Part shown: piece after piece, positions 58,930-64,000 of the stretch | How positions within the stretch are numbered: the first letter of the stretch is position 1 | Layout: each line of letters begins with the position of its first letter | Assembly: GCF_030519655.1 (NCBI RefSeq) | Contig: NZ_JAUMIT010000003.1 | Coordinates: 62,001-126,000, forward strand | DNA length: 64,000 nt | Source of the DNA: Wenyingzhuangia gilva | Lineage (GTDB): Bacteria > Bacteroidota > Bacteroidia > Flavobacteriales > Flavobacteriaceae | Direction of reading: 5' to 3' | The notes under the pieces: model-generated | Seen by the model: the letters and a program-made list of their open reading frames with translations, nothing else | Databases searched by the model: none | What the model was told of the DNA's origin: nothing | Translations under genes and position numbers: made by a program

Positions 58930-59847
58930 TTACAAAGCTTTTTTATTGATTATATTATAAGCGGATATGTGATTTAAAGAGGCTGATTTGTCTTGAATAA
59001 ATTCTTGACAAACAACATCAACAGAGTATTTTGTAGTGTTTTTACCTACACTAAAAATAATTCCTTTTAAAGAAGCACAATCGTTATAGTCTTTTCCGTG
59101 GGCAATTTTTATATGATTAAAATCAGCCATCATATTGTTTGTAGGGTCAAAACCTACCCAACCAACATTAGGAACAAAACATTCTACCCAAGAGTGAATT
59201 TCGGAGGCTCCAAAATAAGTGTTGTCTTGATTTAAGAATCCAGAAACATATCTTGTAGGGATGTTGTGTTGTCTTGCTATGGCACAAAATAAATGTGCAA
59301 AATCTTTAGCAACTCCTTTGTTGTTTGTAATAAGATCTTTTAATTCTGTTCTGTTATTAGTAACTCCAATAGTGTAGTATAGAAATATAAAAACCCATTT
59401 GTTCAAAGCTTTTAAGTTTTCAAAAGTTGTTTTCTGATCATCAAATAAAAAGATATTTTTTTTATCGGATGGTAACGTGGTTAAAATGGTGTCTTTTAAA
59501 AAAGAATGATATTCAATTTTAAAAGGATCACTATTAATTTCTATAATATCTTTGCTGTAAAGATTAGAGTCTTGACTTTGAACTTCAACTTGATTTTTTA
59601 TTAAAGAAAATTCGGCTTCAAAAATAATATCAGTAATTTGATTTTTAGGTGTAACTCTAAAAGTTTTAAATCCATAACCATTTACAGATTTACTTACTAA
59701 GGTATTGTAAGAGTCTCTAAAATTAGAGGTTTCTAAAAACTGAGAGTCATTGTTTTTAGGTTCTATTAAAAATTGCCACAAAGCATTATTCACGGGGTTT
59801 TCGTATGTATTGTGGGTAGCATACTTTATTTTATAATGATATTGCAT
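58930..59847 (-). CDS. Transglutaminase-like protein lacking the catalytic cysteine
   Basis: This 305-residue protein has the N-terminal bacterial transglutaminase-associated domain (1-100) and a transglutaminase-like core. The family pattern GVCxDFAH appears as GVAKDFAH, so Ala180 replaces the expected catalytic Cys (codon GCT at 59308-59310, minus strand). The partner residues remain: His218 in EIHSW and Asp234 in GFDPTN. Cys188 lies two helical turns away and is not the usual nucleophile. It is probably inactive as a classical thiol enzyme or works otherwise. It is the last gene of the ATP-grasp/alpha-E operon, 75 bases after the alpha-E gene. Confidence 0.85.
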   Translation of the reverse strand: MQYHYKIKYATHNTYENPVNNALWQFLIEPKNNDSQFLETSNFRDSYNTLVSKSVNGYGFKTFRVTPKNQITDIIFEAEFSLIKNQVEVQSQDSNLYSKDIIEINSDPFKIEYHSFLKDTILTTLPSDKKNIFLFDDQKTTFENLKALNKWVFIFLYYTIGVTNNRTELKDLITNNKGVAKDFAHLFCAIARQHNIPTRYVSGFLNQDNTYFGASEIHSWVECFVPNVGWVGFDPTNNMMADFNHIKIAHGKDYNDCASLKGIIFSVGKNTTKYSVDVVCQEFIQDKSASLNHISAYNIINKKAL

Positions 59848-59922
59848 GATATATTGTTGTTATATGTGTAATATGCAAATATAACACATATAACATATTT
59901 AATCTATAAACATTAGTTGTTT

Positions 59923-60855
59923 TTAATGCTTAAATAACTCATCTTCAATGCTTATACAAATTTCATCTAATTCACTAATAATTTCTTGAATAAACTTATC
60001 AAAACCAATTTCAATTTCGTTAATGCGTTTATAGTGATATTTTGCTCTTAGTTTCCCAATTAAAAATGCAGAAGCTAAACTGTGATGATTTTTATTTAAA
60101 TAATCAATATGACATTTGGCATTATTTAAGCAACTCATAACAGATTTTGGACACTCAGGGTTTAAGATTAAAAAGTCTAAAGTGTTTTTGCTTGTAGGTG
60201 CTTTTTTATAGTGACGTTTCATCATATCAAAAGACTGGATACATCTTAATAAAATAGTCCACTCATATGACGTAGCAAAATCTGTTTCATTTTGTACGCT
60301 AAGTGCATCTTTGTATTTGGTATCTATAATCCTAATTACATCCGTTGCTCTCTCTAAATTAATTCCCAAATGAATGATGGCATAAGTATCGTCATGCATC
60401 ATGGTTGTAACAATATTAGATTTAATTTGAGCTACAGCTTTGGATACATACATTGTAAATTCGTCTAATCCTCTTTCGGTAAAATATTCAATAGAGTAAT
60501 TATTAATATAATGATGTAATTTGTTAATAGATTCAAACAATTCAGTAGAAATCATATCTCTGGCACTAGAGGCATTATCTCTAGCCATTCTAAAATAACT
60601 TTTTATAGAAAAAATCTTTTCATCATTTAGAGCTGCATCAAAAAGAACTTTTTTCTCAAATAGTACCGTTTCTTTTTCAGGATCATCATCCACCATTCTA
60701 ACAATAGAATTTAAAACAAATTGTCTTGATTGAGAGGTTTCATTTGGTGCATCGAAAGAAGAAAAATAGTTCACATTTAAATATCTTGCAATGTGTTCAG
60801 TTCTTTCAAGGTATCTCCCCATCCAGAATAAATTGTTGGCTACTCTTGCTAACAT
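59923..60855 (-). CDS. Alpha-E domain protein (DUF403)
   Basis: The 310-residue all-helical protein starts MLARVANNLFWMGRYLERTEH, the signature of the alpha-E family, with repeated acidic and arginine residues through the helices. It has no signal peptide. The family is nearly always encoded beside a circularly permuted ATP-grasp and a transglutaminase-like protein, in a system proposed to make and process a peptide or amide-linked modification. The biochemical role of alpha-E is not established. It lies 4 bases downstream of the ATP-grasp gene. Confidence 0.9.
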   Translation of the reverse strand: MLARVANNLFWMGRYLERTEHIARYLNVNYFSSFDAPNETSQSRQFVLNSIVRMVDDDPEKETVLFEKKVLFDAALNDEKIFSIKSYFRMARDNASSARDMISTELFESINKLHHYINNYSIEYFTERGLDEFTMYVSKAVAQIKSNIVTTMMHDDTYAIIHLGINLERATDVIRIIDTKYKDALSVQNETDFATSYEWTILLRCIQSFDMMKRHYKKAPTSKNTLDFLILNPECPKSVMSCLNNAKCHIDYLNKNHHSLASAFLIGKLRAKYHYKRINEIEIGFDKFIQEIISELDEICISIEDELFKH

Positions 60856-60859
60856 ATAT

Positions 60860-62323
60860 CTATCTTTTTAAAACCCAAGTATCCTTAGATCCACCACCTT
60901 GTGATGAGTTTACAATTAAATTTCCTTCTTTTAAAGCCACACGTGTAAGTCCACCTTTTAGTACAAATTCTTTATCTTTTCCTAAAAGTGTAAAGGTTCT
61001 TAAATCTACATGTCTAGGTTCAAAACATTGTTTTTCATCTATAAAAGTAGCGTGTGTAGATAATGCCATAATAGGTTGTGCAATATATTTTCTAGGGGTT
61101 TCTTTAATCACCGCTTTTACTTTTTCTATTTCTTCTTTGGTTAGTTTGTTACCAATTGAAATTCCATAACCACCCGATTCATCAACAGGTTTTATAACCA
61201 ATTTATCAATATTATCTAACACGTATGCTAGCTCTTTTGGTCTGCTACAGTGGTAGGTATGAACATTGTTTAAAATAGGTTCTTCATTTAAGTAATACTT
61301 AATAATTTGAGGCATGTAAGTGTAAATGGCTTTGTCATCTGCTACTCCAGTTCCAGGAGCATTTACTAAAGTTACATTTCCTTTTTTATAGGCAGCAAAC
61401 AATCCAGGAACTCCAAGAACTGAATCTGGGTTAAACTCTAATGGATCAATAAAGGCATCATCAATACGTCTGTAAATAACATCAATTTTAACAGGTCCGT
61501 AAATGGTTTTCATGTACACAAAATCTTTTTCAATAAAAAGATCTCTACCTTCTACCAATTCTATTCCCATAGATTTGGCCAAAAAGGAATGTTCGTAATA
61601 TGCAGAGTTGTAAATACCTGGGGTAATTACTACACAAGTAGGTATATCCACTCCAGCAGGTTTTACGGACTGCATAATTTCTAATAAGTTTTCGGAATAA
61701 TTTGCTACAGGACAAGTAGGGTAGTTGTTAAACACCCCAAACATAGCTCTTTTAAGCGCAACCCTGTTACTAACTACATAACTAACTCCTGATGGACAAC
61801 GAATATTGTCTTCTAGTACATAATACTCACCATCGGAATGTTTAATGATATCAGTTCCAGAAATATGGTTATAGATTCCTCCAGGAGGCTCTAAACCATT
61901 CATTTGATCTAAATAGTTTTCAGAACTACTAATCAATTCAATAGGAACGATTCCATCTTTAATAATCTGTTTTTTGTGATATACATCATACAAAAATAAA
62001 TTCAAAGCCTTACTTCTTTGTAACGCTCCAGATTCAATATGATCCCACTCGTCAGCAGTAATTATCTTAGGAAATAAATCAAATGGAAAGACTTTTTCTA
62101 CAGTGGTTTTATCATAAACCTGAAAGGTAATTCCTTGGTTTAAGAATGATAACTTTGCTTTCTCATTTAATAATTTAAAGTCATCAACTTTATATTCATT
62201 AAACAACTTAAATAGTTCGTCATAAGTATTTCGAATTTCTTTGTCATTCTTAAAAATTTCATCATAAAAAATTGGATTGGTTTTATATGATGAAAATATG
62301 GGCAGTGTTTTTTTAGATTCCAT
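60860..62323 (-). CDS. Circularly permuted ATP-grasp protein (CP_ATPgrasp, DUF404/407)
   Basis: This 487-residue cytoplasmic protein has the DUF404/407 arrangement: WDHIESGALQRSKALNLFL near residues 113-131, LEDNIRCPSGVSYV near 172-185, VDVIYRRIDD near 273, the ATP-grasp lysine segment LVIKPVDESGGYG near 373-385 and VDLRTFTL near 442. ATP-grasp enzymes join carboxylates to amines by acyl phosphates, and this family is predicted to form peptide-like bonds. It heads the three-gene operon. A perfect inverted repeat at 62383-62398 lies about 60 bases upstream. Confidence 0.9.
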   Translation of the reverse strand: MESKKTLPIFSSYKTNPIFYDEIFKNDKEIRNTYDELFKLFNEYKVDDFKLLNEKAKLSFLNQGITFQVYDKTTVEKVFPFDLFPKIITADEWDHIESGALQRSKALNLFLYDVYHKKQIIKDGIVPIELISSSENYLDQMNGLEPPGGIYNHISGTDIIKHSDGEYYVLEDNIRCPSGVSYVVSNRVALKRAMFGVFNNYPTCPVANYSENLLEIMQSVKPAGVDIPTCVVITPGIYNSAYYEHSFLAKSMGIELVEGRDLFIEKDFVYMKTIYGPVKIDVIYRRIDDAFIDPLEFNPDSVLGVPGLFAAYKKGNVTLVNAPGTGVADDKAIYTYMPQIIKYYLNEEPILNNVHTYHCSRPKELAYVLDNIDKLVIKPVDESGGYGISIGNKLTKEEIEKVKAVIKETPRKYIAQPIMALSTHATFIDEKQCFEPRHVDLRTFTLLGKDKEFVLKGGLTRVALKEGNLIVNSSQGGGSKDTWVLKR

Positions 62324-62382
62324 ACCTATTTGATTTATATAATAAAGAACGCATTTTTATATTTTATTTGTGAGATTTTATG

Positions 62383-62398
62383 ACAGTTTTTAAACTGT
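62383..62398. promoter_or_regulatory. Perfect inverted repeat upstream of the ATP-grasp operon
   Basis: ACAGTTT and AAACTGT are separated by TT, and a nearby TGTCAGTTTGA repeats part of the arm. Its place 60-75 bases before the start fits a dimeric regulator site, but the regulator is unknown. Confidence 0.4.
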
Positions 62399-62806
62399 GA
62401 TATGTCAGTTTGATCTTTATGTGTTGCTAAAACATTGATTTTGTATTGGTTAAGTTGTGTTGTGTTTTTGTTAATTTATTGATAAGAATATATAAATTTT
62501 TAAAATAGTTGTAATCACTCTAAAGGGAGGTTCAATCTTTTAAAATCAATCATATTTTAACTATTTTTTTAGTTCTCAAAAAGAGGTGCTTTTTCCTTTT
62601 TTAATGACCAATCTCTGTAACCTAATAAACCATAGAAATGTTTACAATATCATTTCTATAGACAATAGTTTGATTATAAATATTTGATTGATCACCCATA
62701 GCATTTTTTTAAAGTTACAATTTATTCTAGTTGAAAATTAAATTTATTCTTAAGTTTTTTTGATATTGATAATCTTATTGATTTTTAGTCAATTTAACAT
62801 TTAAAT

Positions 62807-62820
62807 ATGATACATATCAT
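62807..62820. promoter_or_regulatory. FNR/CRP-like palindrome upstream of pckA
   Basis: ATGATACATATCAT is a perfect palindrome apart from its central CA and contains TGATnnnnATCA, the core of FNR/CRP-family sites. It lies about 67 bases before the pckA start, a normal activator position. The binding protein is not known. Confidence 0.45.
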
Positions 62821-62887
62821 GTTGTTAACCAATATAATAACAGACCTTTATAGTGGTTAAATAATTAACAACTAAAAAATAATTGAT

Positions 62888-64000
62888 ATGGAATTTAATT
62901 TAAAACAATACGGAATTGAAGTAACTGAAATTTACAGAAACAGTAATGTGCCTGTTTTGTATGAATTAGGATTAAGACTTGAAAAAGGAACTGCTATTTC
63001 AGACACTGGGGCTTTGTTGGTTTATTCTGGAAAAAAAACAGGAAGAAGCCCTAAAGACAAAAGGATTGTAAAACACCCTGCATCAGAAAAAAATATTGAT
63101 TGGGGAAAAATCAACATAGATTTAGACGAACATACTTACATGGTAAATCATGAAAGAGCTATTGATTATTTAAATATTAAAGAACATTTATACGTAGTGG
63201 ATGCTTATGCAGGTTGGGATCCGAATTACAGAATTAAAGTAAGAGTTATTTGTACAAGGGCCTACCATGCATTGTTTATGCAAAATATGTTAATTATGCC
63301 TACCCAACAAGAGTTGGCTGACTTTGGTGAACCAGATTACGTTATTTTTAATGCAGGAGGATTTAAAGCCAACAGTTATACGACTAAAATGACCTCTAAA
63401 ACAAGTATTGACTTAAACTTAGAGCGTAAAGAAATAGTGATTCTAGGGACAGAGTATGCAGGTGAAATGAAAAAAGGAATTTTTTCTGTTATGAATTATT
63501 TAATGCCGTTACAAGATGTAATGTCTATGCACTGTTCTGCAAATGTTGGTGAAAAAGAAGATGTAACTATTTTGTTTGGACTTTCAGGTACAGGAAAAAC
63601 CACTTTAAGTGCAGATCCTAAACGTAAATTAATTGGAGATGATGAGCATTGTTGGACAAACGAAGGAACTTTTAACATTGAAGGTGGATGTTATGCTAAA
63701 GCTGTTGATTTAAGTCAAGAAAAAGAACCAGACATTTTTGGAGCGATTAAATTTGGAACTGTTTTAGAAAATGTAGGATATTCTGAAGAAACCAGAACAG
63801 TAGATTATTCAGATATTTCTATAACCGAAAACACAAGAGCATCTTACCCAATAAATTATATCAACAATGCCAAAATACCATGTGTTGCCGGACATCCTAA
63901 AAATATTATCTTTTTAACTTGTGATGCTTTTGGGGTTTTACCTCCTGTAAGTAAATTAACTCCAGAACAAGCAAGTTATCATTTTATATCAGGATATACG
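62888..64000 (+). CDS. pckA: Phosphoenolpyruvate carboxykinase (ATP), C-terminal part outside the window
   Basis: The frame starts at ATG 62888 and stays open to the right edge for 371 codons, about two thirds of the usual 530-540 residues. Recognisable parts are [13 protein letters not shown] near residue 47, the P-loop GLSGTGKTT near 230 and GDDEHCW, the kinase-2 and metal-binding segment. It converts oxaloacetate and ATP to phosphoenolpyruvate for gluconeogenesis. A FNR/CRP-like palindrome upstream suggests regulation by energy or redox state. Confidence 0.95.
   Translation, partial: MEFNLKQYGIEVTEIYRNSNVPVLYELGLRLEKGTAISDTGALLVYSGKKTGRSPKDKRIVKHPASEKNIDWGKINIDLDEHTYMVNHERAIDYLNIKEHLYVVDAYAGWDPNYRIKVRVICTRAYHALFMQNMLIMPTQQELADFGEPDYVIFNAGGFKANSYTTKMTSKTSIDLNLERKEIVILGTEYAGEMKKGIFSVMNYLMPLQDVMSMHCSANVGEKEDVTILFGLSGTGKTTLSADPKRKLIGDDEHCWTNEGTFNIEGGCYAKAVDLSQEKEPDIFGAIKFGTVLENVGYSEETRTVDYSDISITENTRASYPINYINNAKIPCVAGHPKNIIFLTCDAFGVLPPVSKLTPEQASYHFISGYT

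Larger units (their letters stand above)
62324..62887. other. Divergent regulatory region between the ATP-grasp operon and pckA
   Basis: This 564-base AT-rich gap has no credible gene. It holds the inverted repeat ACAGTTT-TT-AAACTGT at 62383-62398 near the ATP-grasp gene and the FNR-like palindrome ATGATACATATCAT at 62807-62820 near pckA. The middle part (62400-62800) shows nothing I can name. Confidence 0.5.

Overview
The window is AT-rich DNA from a member of the Bacteroidota, most likely a marine Flavobacteriaceae. The evidence is a SusC/SusD pair, Bacteroidota-type RNA polymerase omega, lipoprotein and A-rich translation-start habits, TAnnTTTG promoter elements, a DUF4835 gene beside recN, and a NagB-LmbE fusion. 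No rRNA, tRNA, CRISPR array, insertion sequence or phage was seen.

Region 1 (1-3090) holds a cut small gene, a PAS-LuxR regulator, a membrane-anchored AAA+ ATPase of the DnaC/IstB type and a long-chain flavodoxin.

Region 2 (3107-39111) is the main feature: a polysaccharide utilization locus (PUL) of about 36 kb whose enzymes fit stepwise breakdown of N-linked glycans. A 12-gene minus-strand operon (31277 down to 9761) encodes GH92, a sodium-sugar symporter, GH130, a CBM9-like lipoprotein, GH18, a GHL10-like protein, a Tat-exported aspartylglucosaminidase, GH2, GH20, GH29, GH92 and GH3-PA14. Separate units carry SusC/SusD, two FucP/GluP-type permeases, a second GH29 and a NagB-LmbE fusion. 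A LytS-type kinase and LytTR regulator are transcribed divergently from the operon. Inferred pathway: SusC/D imports glycans or glycopeptides. GH29, GH2, GH20, GH92 and perhaps GH3 trim them. GH18 cuts the chitobiose core and aspartylglucosaminidase frees the Asn-linked GlcNAc. The symporter takes up Man-beta-1,4-GlcNAc, which GH130 phosphorolyses, and NagB-LmbE handles amino sugar phosphate. A shared element with core GTTAYTRGTCGAAA lies upstream of four PUL transcription units and is a candidate operator.

Region 3 (39282-56470) is housekeeping: cold shock protein, carboxynorspermidine/carboxyspermidine polyamine genes, an unusual ClC channel, mltG, a GNAT acetyltransferase, dapF, a YvlD-like membrane protein, an HtrA protease, the dapA-bamD-rpoZ-coaBC-DUF4835-recN cluster, fabI, a PepSY-type membrane protein and trxB.

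Region 4 (56702-64000) has a GT2/ArnT-like glycosyltransferase pair, then the conserved trio of circularly permuted ATP-grasp, alpha-E protein and transglutaminase-like protein. In this copy the transglutaminase-like protein has Ala where the catalytic Cys is expected. The window ends inside pckA.
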